This document shows, piece after piece, positions 11,862 to 23,320 of a stretch of DNA of 64,000 nucleotides. This DNA is from Poecilobothrus nobilitatus. Its lineage: Eukaryota; Arthropoda; Insecta; Diptera; Dolichopodidae. Made by a program: the position numbers and the translations under genes. Within the stretch, counting starts at the first letter, position 1. Each line of letters starts with the position of its first letter. The stretch covers positions 30,148,496 to 30,212,495 of the forward strand of contig OX352774.1 in NCBI GenBank assembly GCA_947095535.1. The letters run 5' to 3'. The notes under the pieces are model-generated. The model was not told the origin of the DNA. It saw only the letters and a program-made list of their open reading frames with translations, and did no database searches.

Positions 11862-12453
11862 TTCATGGCGCAGTGGTTAATTCGCCAACCTTTCAATCGA
11901 AGGGTCTTGGGTTCAAACCCCGGTCAGGTCATATAAATAAAAAAATATGTAGTAATTTTATATCGTAATAATGTATATCGTATAATTAATAGTAGTAATA
12001 ATAATAATAACATTAATAATAATAGCATTAATAATAATAATAATTAATAATAATAATAATAGTAATAATAATAATAATAGTAATAACAAAAATAATAGCT
12101 GATACAGTGGAGCTATCTTTGGTTATATCATGCAAGTAAGGTGTTATATACTACTACATGTTGTAACTGTTGTAACGGCTATAGTCACTGTTAGAAAAAT
12201 AGTAATAATAATAGATGGATTCATTGTTTCCTTACAATTGTTTCCACTCCCAATTTAATGTTTCCATATCCATTCCTATCCTTTCCTATTTCTACTCCCT
12301 AGCCAATATACTGCCTTCGCAGGTAATGGTTTCATCTCATTATATTGGCTAAAGGGGAGAGGTGGGTTTAGTTAGTAAGAATCTGACACTGCCAAGGGGG
12401 AAATTGTTGGTGTCTTTTGAAGATTTCCACCTCCCTTAGGGGAAAAAAAAAAA
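11862..12453 (+). mobile_element. Complete tRNA-derived SINE, family A
   Basis: The head at 11866-11931 has an A box TGGCGCAGTGG (11866-11876) and a B box GGTTCAAACCC (11910-11920), the internal RNA polymerase III promoter of tRNA-like SINEs. It does not fold as a clean tRNA and has no mature tRNA 3' end. After an A+T linker and a long ATA/ATAG microsatellite comes a roughly 350-bp unique body with GTAAGGTGTTATATACTACT, CCTATCCTTTCCTAT, TAAGAATCTGACACTGCC and CACCTCCCTTAGGGG. The 3' end is an A-rich tail (12443-12453). This is the best preserved of three body-containing copies in the window. The body is long for an insect SINE, and I do not recognise it. Confidence 0.82.
11983..12110. repeat. 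ATA/ATAG trinucleotide microsatellite inside SINE A
   Basis: An interrupted (AAT)n tract with ATAG and TTAATA variants, lying between the tRNA-like head and the body. The other copies carry much shorter versions at the equivalent place. Confidence 0.9.
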
Positions 12454-13870
12454 CAATCTCACACAAACAAAGGGAGCTTATATTTTCTTGATGTCTTTCG
12501 AAGATCTACACCTGCCGCAGAAGATCTACACCTGTCTTATGCTTATATACTTTGTTATACAACATTATACTTATATAAGTAATTGTTATACTTGTATAAA
12601 ATTTTTATTTTTCTTTTTCAAAATTTTATTGTTATATGAACGTCATTTTCACATTTAGTCATTTTTGACCAATTTATCGTATCGTATTATATCGAATCTA
12701 TTCGACTTTTCGTCCTAAAAACTTAAAATTGTTTGGAAATGTTCTGCCTTTATTTAAAATATACTTTAGTATTTCCTAAAAACTATTAAATTTGTTCAAT
12801 TCATTAAAATAATGTTAGAAAAAGAAAAACTAAAGGAGTTAATAATTTTAACCTTGATTTTTTAATCTCCATATTTATAGGTTTTAAAGTTAATTTCCTT
12901 GAAGAATTCAAAACATTATTAATGATTATTTTTTTTTTTTTTTTGTATAATTGATTAAGTATTAAAAATTACAACATATCTTATGAATTTCAATGTTAAT
13001 TTTTAATTGTTTTTGTTTTTATGTAAAGATTTTTAAACTAAACTTAATTTTAATTATATCTACTTAAAAACAAAAAAAATAATTTCAATATATAATTACA
13101 TAAACAAAAAAAAGAAAAAAATCCAATAAATTTAATAAAAATTCAATAAAAAAAAAAAAAAACACAACACAAATCTACAATTAAAATACCATTCACCTAA
13201 ATTTTTTTTTAAAATACTTTTTTTTTTTATTTTTCAATTGTTTTTACTATAATTTTTAATATAAACAGTTAATAAATTAATATTTAATCATTAATTTTCA
13301 GTTTTTTATATATATATATTTTTTTTTTTTTTAATTTTAAAATTAATATTTATTAAAATTCTTAAAACATAATTAATAATTAGAAATTGCTATAAATGTC
13401 ATAAAATGTTGTTTTTTTTTTGCCGATTTTAATTTGACATTAACCTAAAGGTAATATGTTTTACCTGAATATTTACAAGTCAAAAAAATAGAAGAGAAAA
13501 AAAAAAACTTAAAAGCTTCCGTAAGAAATAAAATTTCAGAAAAAAAAAATCATATAAAATTACATACTTTTTATGGCGTTATGAATTAACCTGATAATTT
13601 AAGAGGTACCCCATATTTTTCCTGAAATTAAACTTGGGGTTAATTCCTTTTTTTTTTTGGAAGTTAGTTGATTTTTAAAATTTGGAATTAAAATCATATA
13701 ATGGCTTGATCCCCAAGAATTTTAGAAACATTTTTGAGGATTAGTTGGTTTTTTAAGAAATTAGTTCATTTTTTCGAGGGTTATGATATTTTCTTCACAA
13801 TTTGGGGTTAGTGTATTTTCTTTAATTAAGATCTCCTCTCTTTAATTCTTTAATTTTTAATATGCTACGC
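12454..13870. other. A+T-rich DNA, no gene
   Basis: Mostly A/T runs. From about 13600 to 13830 it contains scattered G-rich words such as TTGGGGTTA and GATCCCCAAGAAT that also appear, partly inverted, at 14780-14925. The fold-backs between them may therefore be nested in an older element. Confidence 0.5.
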
Positions 13871-14317
13871 GTCAAGGTGAAATCAGAATCATGTCAAATA
13901 TTCGCGGCGGCTGTCATAATTTTTTTCGCCATCCATGCGTAATTAAATGGAACTGCCCGCAATGATGGCGAATATTCGCGACGGTTTTTTCGTTGGCGGC
14001 AAAATTAATATAAATTTTAATTTTACTACCCCCACGAATTTTTTTGTCATAAGAATAAAATCAATCAAAGTTAAAATAAATAAACAAGTGAAAGTGAATT
14101 TCAATTTTTAAAAAATGAAAATGCAAAAAAAAATTGTATTTAAAATTAACCAAATCCAACCGACTACTCAATAATTTGAATTTTGTAAACTGAATGATTG
14201 TCATTTCTTGTTGGCAAAACATCTGTTTCCGCCAGCCGCCGATGTCGTCATTGTGGGTCAATGGCGAAATTTGTCAACCGCTGCGAATATTCGACATAAT
14301 TCTGGTTTCACCTTCAC
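13871..14317. mobile_element. CpG-rich fold-back element (MITE-like)
   Basis: The termini are inverted: AAGGTGAAATCAGAATCATG at the left (13874) matches the reverse complement of the right end, AAGGTGAAACCAGAATTATG (right terminus near 14314). The arms continue through GTC.AATATTCGC.GCGG (left about 13890-13910) and into a TTTCGCCAT block. They are over 60 bp long with a few mismatches. The left arm itself contains a second GAATATTCGCGACGG copy at about 13970. The segment is rich in CpG and G+C compared with its flanks. There is no transposase. Both strands show short open frames only because of the symmetry. Confidence 0.75.
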
Positions 14318-14392
14318 ACTGTCATGTCCACGTTTGTTTATGTAAAAATGTTTCGGAATATATAAAAAACCTTATTAGGAAGGATTTTATAT

Positions 14393-14687
14393 AGTTAAAA
14401 AGAAAATCAGTGTTTCAATAATTTGTTTCGTGGGGATTTGAAACTTCTTACCACCATTTTAAATTCTTTGCTGTTACAATATGCGTGCGAAAAAATAATT
14501 AGAGTTGGATTATTAGAAAAAGCAAATATAATTAATCCTGATTTTGTAACAAACTTTAAAATATTTCCCAAATATACATATAAATATTTGTTTTATACAT
14601 ACATGAAAAAATTTAAAATAATGGAAGCTACCCGTCTTCAAGCCACCACTAAACAATTTATTAAAATTCTGATTTTCTAACCAACTC
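14393..14687. mobile_element. Small fold-back element with AAAATCAG arms
   Basis: The left arm AGTTAAAAAGAAAATCAG...TTTCAATAATTTGTTT (14393-14428) is inverted at the right as AAACAATTTATTAAAATTCTGATTTTCT..AACT (about 14651-14687). The arms resemble those of the fold-back at 38261-38543 (AAAATCAGGGTTTCAATAAATTTGTTT), so both belong to one dispersed family. The open stretch 14423-14680 between the arms has no recognisable domain. Confidence 0.5.
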
Positions 14688-16022
14688 TGAATTTCTACCT
14701 ATTTATTTCTTTTACATCACAAAGAAATTAAAATGAGGATTAATATACATATGAACTAAATTTCTAAAAATTTCAAAAATATTGAGCGTTAGGGGGTTAG
14801 CTTAATTTCAAAAAATGGACAATTAAAATGAACGGTTAATTTATAATGAACTAACACCCAAAAAACAGTGGAGATTATTTTGGTTTTTGGGAGTTAATGA
14901 CTTGGGGATTATTTCATAGCTTCACTTTTTACTATTGTACAAAATTATAAAAAACATTAAATTCCCAAGTGTTTCAACACCTGAATATTACAACAAAAAA
15001 AAAAAAAAAATTTGAACAAGTAAAAACTCAATTCATAATTTAACATCTTTTAAAATCTAATTAAACCAAGGTAAATTTTTATACACTTTAGCAATAATTG
15101 TAAGTATCTATAGTTATATGTATACATTTGAAGATACGTATACATAGGTACATATAAAAATAATTAAATAAATTATTTTTATAAGTAAACTTGTAAACCA
15201 TAACTCATTTCCAGATGTCTATGAATTAACATTTATGTTTTTATTATTAGTTTTTCTTGTTGATTTGTGCTTCTTCAAAATTGTCGCTATTATTATTTAA
15301 AATATTTTATTGTAAATATTTAAGAGTTATGTATAAATGTTGTCAAACTTAAAGATTTTATTTGAAAATGTTAACAAATGATTGAAACATAAATTTTTAT
15401 AATTAAAACTGACAATAACGAATCTTGTGGTGATATTTAAAATAATGATAGATCTGAAAAAAGAATATTTGTATGATATTTGTAATCCAAATTATAGACT
15501 TACCTACTTCAAAATTCGAATGTAAAAAATATGGAACAAGTAAAAGATCTTAAGACATCTAATGAAAGAATTTAAGTATACGTATTTTCCATTTAATATA
15601 CAAAGAAATGTTCACTAAAAGTTTTTTCCTACCCCATATCTTCTTTAAAATTGGGAAATATTACATTTTCAAATTACGTATAGATTTAAGGCGAATGTCA
15701 ACCACTTCCTTCATCACATTCCTGTTAACCTTAAATCTATTTTTACTGCATATCAGAATTTTCCCTTATCTGCCTAAACAGTACAAAAGTACTATTAGAT
15801 CACCTAACAGTATTTTTTTTTTTGGTCTAAAAGAGAGATAGTGTTTAGTGAGTTATAGTTTAACAGGTCAATAGAGTAATTGTGCTTATATCGCTCTTCT
15901 TTAACGTCTTTGGATGATTCCCACAAAAAAAAATGTGTATTTAAAAAAAAAAAAAAACCAAAACCAGATTTTTGCTTCCATAAAGAACTATGACTCCATT
16001 GAAGTTTTTTTTTTTTTAAATT
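14688..16022. other. A+T-rich DNA, no gene
   Basis: Apart from the G-rich words at 14780-14925 noted under 12454-13870, I see nothing. Confidence 0.6.
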
Positions 16023-16183
16023 TGTATGTATGTATGTATGTATATGTATGTATTTATGTATGTATGTATATGTATGTATGTATATGTATGTATGTATATG
16101 TATGTATGTATATGTATGTATGTATATGTATGTATGTATATGTATGTATGTATATGTATGTATGTATATGTATGTATGTATGT
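16023..16183. repeat. TATG/TATATG minisatellite, 14-bp period
   Basis: About ten near-perfect copies of TATGTATGTATATG. The 116-codon open stretch across it (CMYVYV repeats) is a translation of the repeat and not a gene. Confidence 0.95.
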
Positions 16184-18230
16184 ATTTCTAAATTAAATAT
16201 TGTTTTTCTGCAATATTTTCTATCTGTTCAGTCGTATCTGAATAATTTCACATCACTCGGATAGTTAATCAGATTTAAAATATGGAAAAAAAAACGTATC
16301 ACAAACGGTAAATTAAATAAATTATTTAAATTTGACATTTTTCTTTGTTCATTAACTTCAACTTCAACAAATCATTTTTATATATTTTTCTATATTTTTA
16401 TACATATACATATAAGAGTATCTATATATACGTATATTTCTTCATTTGTATAAATATATAAGAGTATTGTAAATAATCTATATATACATATTATATACAT
16501 ATTATATATATATATATATATTATATTATGTATGTATTGAATTGAAATTATTACCGTAGGCAAAAGTAATTAATCAAAAATTATAATAAAAGTCTCGAAT
16601 TTATTATATAGGTACATACATATTTTGTCTCTATATGTATATATGTATATATACTAAAATATTTACTACAATACTATCTCTTTCTTTTCAATTACATTTA
16701 TAACAATTAATTCCTTTTATCTTTTCACTTCTTTTATTCGGCAAAATTTTTTTTATTATTGGTTTAATATATGTAAGTAGATATATATATTTATATATGT
16801 ATATATATATATGAATAAATTTATAATTTAATGGAAATATGAACTATACATTATAATGTGACCTGCTATTATAGTTTAAAGTTGAAAATAACCAATTTTT
16901 TTTTTTTTTTTTTTTTAATATTAAAAACGTTATTATACATATACATGTTCATATATATATATATATATAATAACGTTTACATCCTATATATTATATATAA
17001 ATAAGTTTTTTTTTGTTTCTAATCCAAAATATAAAAAAGGTCACCGATTTTGAAATTGGCTACCAGCTATTAGAAAAAGGGAAAAAATTTTTTTTAACTT
17101 TTAGTTGTCAATTAGTGTTGTCGCTATGAAAAAGAAATAATAAGTATAACATTTAAAATTAAAAAGAAATCAATATTTTAATTTTCTGAACTTTGTTTAA
17201 AATTTCAGATTGATATGCAAAACAATATTAAGTTATAGTACTTAGAAGACTTTTAACTTTTCGCAAAAAAAATTTGTACAATCAATATGTACTCTTAAGC
17301 TTCAGACTATATGTATTTATTTTTTTTAGTATTTTTCATACAATCGTATACATATTAGTATTCGTATTCATTGTAAAGTTTTGTCGTAGGAAAATAAAGG
17401 AATATTCTATTAATAAAGAAATTTTAAAATAATGAGGCTGAATATATATCTAATTATTTATGATAAATTCTTTAATTTTTTTCTAAAATAAATTTGACAA
17501 AACTAAAACAAATTTTTTTTGTTTATAACATTTATTTAAAAAAATCTGTCAAATTTTCAGACAGCTGGTGCTGGTGATTATGTCATATGTGAACTAATAA
17601 AATAGAAACAATATGGAAAAATTTACATTTCTCTAATCAGCTGTTTTTTCTGTATTTTGTTTTGCCAAGTTAGATATAAAATGCATACAGTTTAAAAGCA
17701 ATCTTTATAAATACCAATATGTACAGTTAAATATGTGCAGTCGTTTATTTGTCTAAGCGTCTGTTTTTTTTTAATACCTATTTCCACTAAACAGTTTATT
17801 ATTCTGGTGTAGTTGTATTGCACAAATCTATGAAACATAAATGTTTTTAATAGTGTGCCATCTCTTATCTTATACAACCATTATTTAATTTTTATTTTAT
17901 TATATATTGTGATATGTTAATTTACAGGATATACACATATATATATACTTATTTTTTATTTAAGGTTGATATGTAACTACTCACCTGCTAGAAAAATAAA
18001 TTTTGTATGGAATTTCTATTATTTTATTTATTCTCGCATTTGTCAAATCTTAAAAATTTTCCAACAAGTAGTACGCACCTCAGTACTCAGCTGCCAGAAA
18101 AAAGTCTTTAAACTTGTTGAAAGTACTGCTGTAATTTTTTTTTTCTTAAGATTTATCTACCTTTTTATTTTTCTAACAAATTCCATTTTGACCATATTTT
18201 GACCAAACGTGTTTCGAGATGTTTTTATAA
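16184..18230. other. A+T-rich DNA, no gene
   Basis: Several TA/TATATG microsatellites (16395-16530, 16630-16660, 16790-16815) and a hairpin listed separately. No supported gene. A phrase ATTTAC..ACAGCTG/CAGCTGTTTTTTCTG occurs around 17560-17650. Confidence 0.55.
16925..16978. other. Inverted repeat AAACGTTATTATA around a TA microsatellite
   Basis: AAACGTTATTATA (16925-16937) and TATAATAACGTTT (16966-16978) are perfect 13-bp inverted arms around a 28-nt TA-rich spacer. No function is evident. Confidence 0.8.
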
Positions 18231-18518
18231 ATTTTGAATGTCAAAATAAATGAAGGTGAAGGACTATTATATAGTTATAATTTTCAAGAGTATTTGGAAT
18301 TCAAGGAATTTAAAGAAATTAATGTTGAAGATAATTCTACTTTGAACGTGAAAAATACAAATTTGAAGGTAGCTACCATAAACAACGAAGTAGAAAAAAA
18401 GGTAATTATTTTAGTTAAAGTGAGGTCTATTTTGTGGGATTTAACTAACAGTAACTATGCAAATAAAATACAATACGCCAAAAGTTAGAAGGAAATAAGT
18501 TCCACTATTTCTTTCCTT
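18231..18518 (+). pseudogene. MADF-domain gene fragment with a nonsense codon
   Basis: The frame is open from 18231 to TAG at 18486-18488 and has no ATG. From 18402 it reads V-I-I-L-V-K-V-R-S-I-L-W-D-L-T-N-S-N-Y-A, then N-K-I-Q-Y-A-K-S. This fits the N-terminal third of a MADF (Myb/SANT-like in ADF-1) DNA-binding domain: a first helix with LVK, then LWD, then Y.NK. The next position in the family is normally Trp. Here it is TAG, one base from TGG, and reading on gives K-E-I-S-S-T-I-S, as expected after that Trp. The frame stops again at about 18518. The later MADF helices are not found. The N-terminal 56 codons are acidic and low-complexity. I call it a pseudogene fragment. A live exon that stops here is possible but less likely. 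Confidence 0.62.
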
Positions 18519-18854
18519 TAGATAAAGATTTACACAAAATTTTTTTTTTTTATATTTGGTATTATTGAAATGATGCATATGATGTATATCCAGCAAGAAC
18601 CAGACAAATTTCTAATTGTCTAATTCTATCTCAGAACTAGAAGAAAAATCTTTATCTTTAAAAGGTTAAGCTATTGTTTAAATTTATACTTCTTGATTTT
18701 GTAGTAAATAAAATGAACACACTTTTTTTATGACATTACATAAAATGTCAAACATTTTTCTTCAAATTGTCAAGTTTTTAGTGGGGTAAAATATTTCTTC
18801 GTTTAAATTTTTTCTTCTAGCAGGTGACTACTATCTGCATACCAAGCTTTAACA
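18519..18854. other. A+T-rich DNA, no gene
   Basis: I searched by eye for the missing MADF C-terminal helices in all plus frames and did not find them. Confidence 0.5.
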
Positions 18855-18925
18855 ATATTGTACTTGTGTTCAAAGGCGAGGACATTCGAATGAAAGGTTG
18901 GTATATTAACCGCTACACCATTATT
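18855..18925 (-). mobile_element. Degraded tRNA-like SINE head, family A-like
   Basis: On the minus strand it reads ATGGTGTAGCGGTTAA, then CCAACCTTTCATTCGAA, then a decayed B box (TTTGAACACAA). This parallels the family A head at 11866-11931, which has GCGCAGTGGTTAA, then CCAACCTTTCAATCGAA. No body follows. The minus-strand open stretch at 18803-18997 runs across it and is not a gene. Confidence 0.5.
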
Positions 18926-20413
18926 ACGATACATTAGAGTTAAAATATAACTATAATTAATTAATAGAAATGTCTTGAAGAAAATAGTACTCATCATTGA
19001 TTATCGTTAACAGAATTAAAATTGTTAAATTAAAAAAAAAAATAATGTTTTAAAATACGAAAAATTTAAATAATTTAATTTAATATGAAGAAAAAAAAAA
19101 ACCGTTATTTTATATCAAATATTACAACAACGGAAACACTTATTCCATATAAAAATACATTATTTAAATTAGTTTTGTAAATAATATAGATGGTGTAAAT
19201 TTTATACAAGGAAAAATCATAAATTAATTAAAATTAAAATATTTATTTTTTATTTTTTTTTTTTAAATATAAAATATAAAAATCAATGTACTGTATATGT
19301 ACTCTGTAAAAAGCTCGCAAATTGCAAGTAAAAACAAAAAATCATTTAAAATACAGTGAAACACTTTTAGAATGAACTTCATTTTAACAATAAAACTTAT
19401 AAATTTTTGTACAAAAAATTAATACTATTAAAAAAAATTTTCATTTACAAAAAAGTTCAACTGTAAATAATGTATTATGTAGAAATACAAATATTTATGT
19501 ACATACTAAATTACACTAATGCTTATATAGTAGAATAAACTTAGATATATGCACATATATAGAGTGGGCATGGAATCAGGTACAAACCTAAATTTATATT
19601 ATAATACATTATAATATGCATAGGTACTTAATGTAAACTCAAACCGAAAATTCATAGATACACATTATATACTTATATAATATTTATAGATAGGTATATA
19701 TAATTAAAATATAAAAACAAAAATTTATTTGATGAAATGCAAATATATAAGTACATACATAATAATTGTTAAGAATAATATAAAATAATATTATTTTCAT
19801 TTTGATGCAAATAGGAAATTATTTGTTATAAAAACCTCGTAAAATAATTTATTATTTATACAAATATTAAAATATAAAATTAAATATTAAATATTTTAAG
19901 AATTAATAATAAAACTATTTTGATTTTTTAACTAACTAAGTACTTATTTAAACTTAAAATATTATTTAAATTAAAATAAATATTGAAATATGTCAAAAAT
20001 GACATGATTGGCATATTTATACTATTAAATTTTCTAAAATTATTTAATAGCTTAAAAAAATAATATAATATTTAAATATATATGTATAATGTCATAATTT
20101 AAAGATTTTATGTTAAGTGGATTTATACAAAAAAAAAAAAATTATTAATGAATTAAGTAAATATTAAAATTTACTTTTCTTACCCGTTTATACTTATGTT
20201 ATTTCAATAGTTGCTTTCTTATATTCTTTTAACTTAACTTTAAATTTATATACATGAAAAATTGATATCTTAATTTAATCTGACAATAAGCTGCTTATTA
20301 TTGCTATTATAATAATTAAATAAAAGAAAATTTATTGAACTGCTAATGTGTTTTACGATAAATAACTGAGAAGCTTATTATTGTACGGAATTATGATGTT
20401 ATGATCACAAGAC
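18926..20413. other. Extremely A+T-rich DNA, no gene
   Basis: Dense TATA/AATA words and no recognisable feature. Confidence 0.65.
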
Positions 20414-20458
20414 ATGTTTTTATTGCCGATAAATTGCACATGTCGGCAATAAAAACAT
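20414..20458. other. Perfect 16-bp inverted repeat (hairpin)
   Basis: ATGTTTTTATTGCCGA (20414-20429) and TCGGCAATAAAAACAT (20443-20458) are perfect inverted arms around a 13-nt spacer. The symmetry stops abruptly at the outer ends. It could be a tiny MITE, the relic of a deleted fold-back, or a structured RNA. It is too short for a typical animal miRNA precursor. Confidence 0.9.
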
Positions 20459-20545
20459 TAGGATATAATCAGTATTTCTTTTAAATAAAAATTTGTAATT
20501 TTTTTTTTTTTTTTTTGATTTTTCTGTGCGTAAGCGCAAATTTTT

Positions 20546-20778
20546 TGTAAATTAATGCTTTGTTCAACGCTTTGACAAATTTCCTCTGAACTATTTAAAA
20601 AAAAAAAAAATTCTCTCAACAACGATTCAACGATTCAAATTTCTTCTGAACTATTTAAAAACAAAAAAAAAATTTCTCTTGTAAATTAATGCTTATAGTT
20701 CACTGCTTCAGCATATTTCTTCTGAAGTATTTAAAAAAACAAAAAAAATTCTCTCAACAACGATTCACTGCTTCAGAA
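20546..20778. repeat. Short tandem array of a CTTCTGAACTATTTAAAA unit
   Basis: The unit contains GTAAATTAATGCTT, a TTCAACGCTT/TTCACTGCTT block, ATTTC.TCTGAA.TATTTAAA, an A-run and TTCTC. ATTTC-TCTGAA-TATTTAAA occurs at about 20578, 20638 and 20717, and CTCTCAACAACGATTCA at about 20612 and 20753. Unit order is partly scrambled, as expected for unequal exchange. Confidence 0.75.
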
Positions 20779-21504
20779 CAACAAATTTTCTGCAGAAGAA
20801 AAATTTTAGACAGTTGAAATTTAAAAATGACATTTAAATTATTTTAAATTTTTTGTTTATAAGTATGAAAAAAAGAGTTCTGCACAAAAAGTTAAAGTTA
20901 AATCAATTGTTTTTTCGGGAGAGAAGAAAAACTTCCGAACTAAATTTGAAAAATGAGAAAATTCAAATTTTCGTATAAAAAATATGCGCGCGAATGAGTG
21001 CGGCTAAAATATACGAAGTGGTAAATGCAGTTTAAAGAACACTTTCTTGAATTTTAAGTAAACCCTTAACAGATGTGAAAATATAGTATTTAGGTGTTCA
21101 AGTTATAGGTATCTAAAAATAAGGTATATCTGAAGCTATTTCTAGTTTTTGATTCCTAATGAGCTTTTATAAAATGAAAGCAGTTAGTATAGGAAAAATG
21201 TGAAAATAGGCTTTTTCCAACTAATAGATGGATGTTCGTAATGGATGAGTTGTTCTACAACAATATTTTTTTTTTTATGAGATCTAGCGATGGTTAAAAT
21301 TTCATTACTCATCATAAATGATGTAGAAGTTTTGTAAACGATCGGATGAACCAATCATAATGAAACTAATAATCAAAAATGTTTTTGGAAAATGTGATTT
21401 TAATCTGATTTAAAATAAAAAATTAAATTTTTTGCTGCATAAGATATCAATAAAAATCTACTTTTTTTTTAAATTTAAAAGCTTCAACGTGAAATATTCG
21501 AATG

Positions 21505-21535
<31 letters not shown>

Positions 21536-23120
21536 CAACAGGCACACGTTTGTATGATGTACATATTTGCTTTAAGTCGTTTTTTATCTTCAAGAAGGGA
21601 GCAAAAACAAGAATAATCTGAAGAGTGATCAAAACAAACGATTTAATCTTAACATTTTGATCATATGATTTTATTGAAGAGGAAAGTCCATTAAAGATAC
21701 AGCCGAACTTTTTTTTATTAACTGCTAATACATAATGAGGAAATTAAAATAATGATTAAAACAATTGATCTACTTGATTTGATCTATGTAGAGATACAGA
21801 TTCACTTCAAGTATGTTACTAAAACTTTGAATGTTAAAATGATTGATTGAACCAACAGCTTCTTCTTGTATTCTAATCAATGTATAATAAAAAAATGTGT
21901 AGAATTCTGTTTATTTTATATTGCAAATAATTATATAGTTAATTAATTTTAAATTTTCTTGATTCTTAGTTATCATTAAACATATTTTAGTTAACATAAA
22001 AATTATACTGAATCATTTTTTTTTTAATTGAAACCATGTATTGAATCAAATATTATTTTTTTCATATATGACTATTAGTGTATAATTCTGATTTAAACAA
22101 TGCCTTTATAAAATTTTGCAATATAATACAATATAAAGCCAAAGCTTTAACAATAATTATCTGACAAAATGATTTCTAATATATAATCTAATACTTAAAA
22201 TAGCTTTAATTTAATATAAAAAGTTGACAATGATTTTCATCCAAAGTATTCAATTTTTAAATTTTTTATAACTATAAATCCTTGATTGTTTCTATGCACA
22301 ACAAAAATGAGAAATCATTCAGTATCAAAATTTTTTTTAATTTTTTTTTTTTTTTTTCGAATAAATAATAACTTTTTTCGTCCAGCTACTTGTCACAACA
22401 ATAAAAAACATAAAATTTTTTATATAATATAACATTTGAAATTTTTATCGGACCGATATTCAAATTTTATAAAAACATTAAATAATTTAAAGTGTTTTAA
22501 AAAAAATACATATATATATATATATAAATATATATGTATATTTATGTAGTAATAAAATGTATGTATGCTTATATGCATACATTTTGCACTTCTATAAATT
22601 ATTTACAAAATCCGCCCGTCAAAAAAATAATTTTTGAAAAAAGATAAAAACAAATCGAATAAAAAGTTGCTGAAAAGGCAATCTAAGGAATAAAACACAC
22701 AAATCTGCCAAAGTTAAACAATTATTCCACCCACATTTTTCAATAAAAAATGATGGTGGCAGATGTTGATTTAAACTTTTTTTTTTTTTTTTTTTTTGGT
22801 ATAGTTAAATGTTTCTATACACGTGTAACAAAAAAAAAATATATAAGCAATAAATAGAATTTGAATTGAATAATTTCGTTTGGCATACCTAAAAGTATGC
22901 AATATTGCAATTAAGTTTTTTTTTTTTTTTTTTTTTTATTAATTCAGTACTGAAAATAAATCCTCCCTGCTTCACCAAAAATAGTGTGAATATATAATAC
23001 AAATAAAATAAATAATATCAATTGACTTATTATAAGGCCTTAATAGTCAATGGTTTAGAAATATGGCATTATCCTAAGTGATTTATAATATTAATATAAA
23101 ATGAAATAAATGTAATAATG
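20779..23120. other. A+T-rich DNA, no gene
   Basis: Contains A runs at about 21511-21533 and T runs at about 22779-22799 and 22917-22937, and a TA/TATG microsatellite at about 22508-22580. No supported gene. Confidence 0.6.
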
Positions 23121-23320
23121 TGGCGCCTCGGTAGCCAAGTGGTTAAGCACAAAACTTTTTCATTGGAAGAGTACGGATTCAAATTCTCTACAGGTATACC
23201 AAGCATTTTTAATTTCAAGGAAAATCACATACTTGAAATGTAATTCTCGTCGCGATCAAACATGCGTAATGTAAATACATATATAATAAAGCCAAAGGCG
23301 AAGTTTGTCATCTCAGCTAG
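23121..23320 (+). mobile_element. tRNA-derived SINE of a third type
   Basis: The head has TGGCGCCTCGGTAGCCAAGT with GTGGTTAAGC (A-box region, 23121-23148) and a B box GGATTCAAATTCTC (23175-23188). It is followed by unique sequence containing TTCAAGGAAAATCACATACT and GTCGCGATCAAACATGCG, up to about GTCATCTCAGCTAG (23307-23320). The head differs from families A and B and the tail is unrelated to theirs. The right boundary is a guess. I see no adequate tRNA acceptor stem, so it is not a functional tRNA gene. Confidence 0.6.

Noticed and set aside
11866..11931. Functional tRNA gene (also 23121, 31716, 41009, 59843, 61795)
   Set aside because: A and B boxes are present but acceptor and anticodon stems do not pair properly. 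The sequences continue into SINE tails and occur as dispersed copies.
14061..14394. Opposed 66-codon frames on both strands
   Set aside because: They are produced by the symmetry of the CpG-rich fold-back.
15914..16264. 116-codon plus-strand open frame
   Set aside because: It is the translation of the TATG/TATATG minisatellite (CMYVYV repeats).
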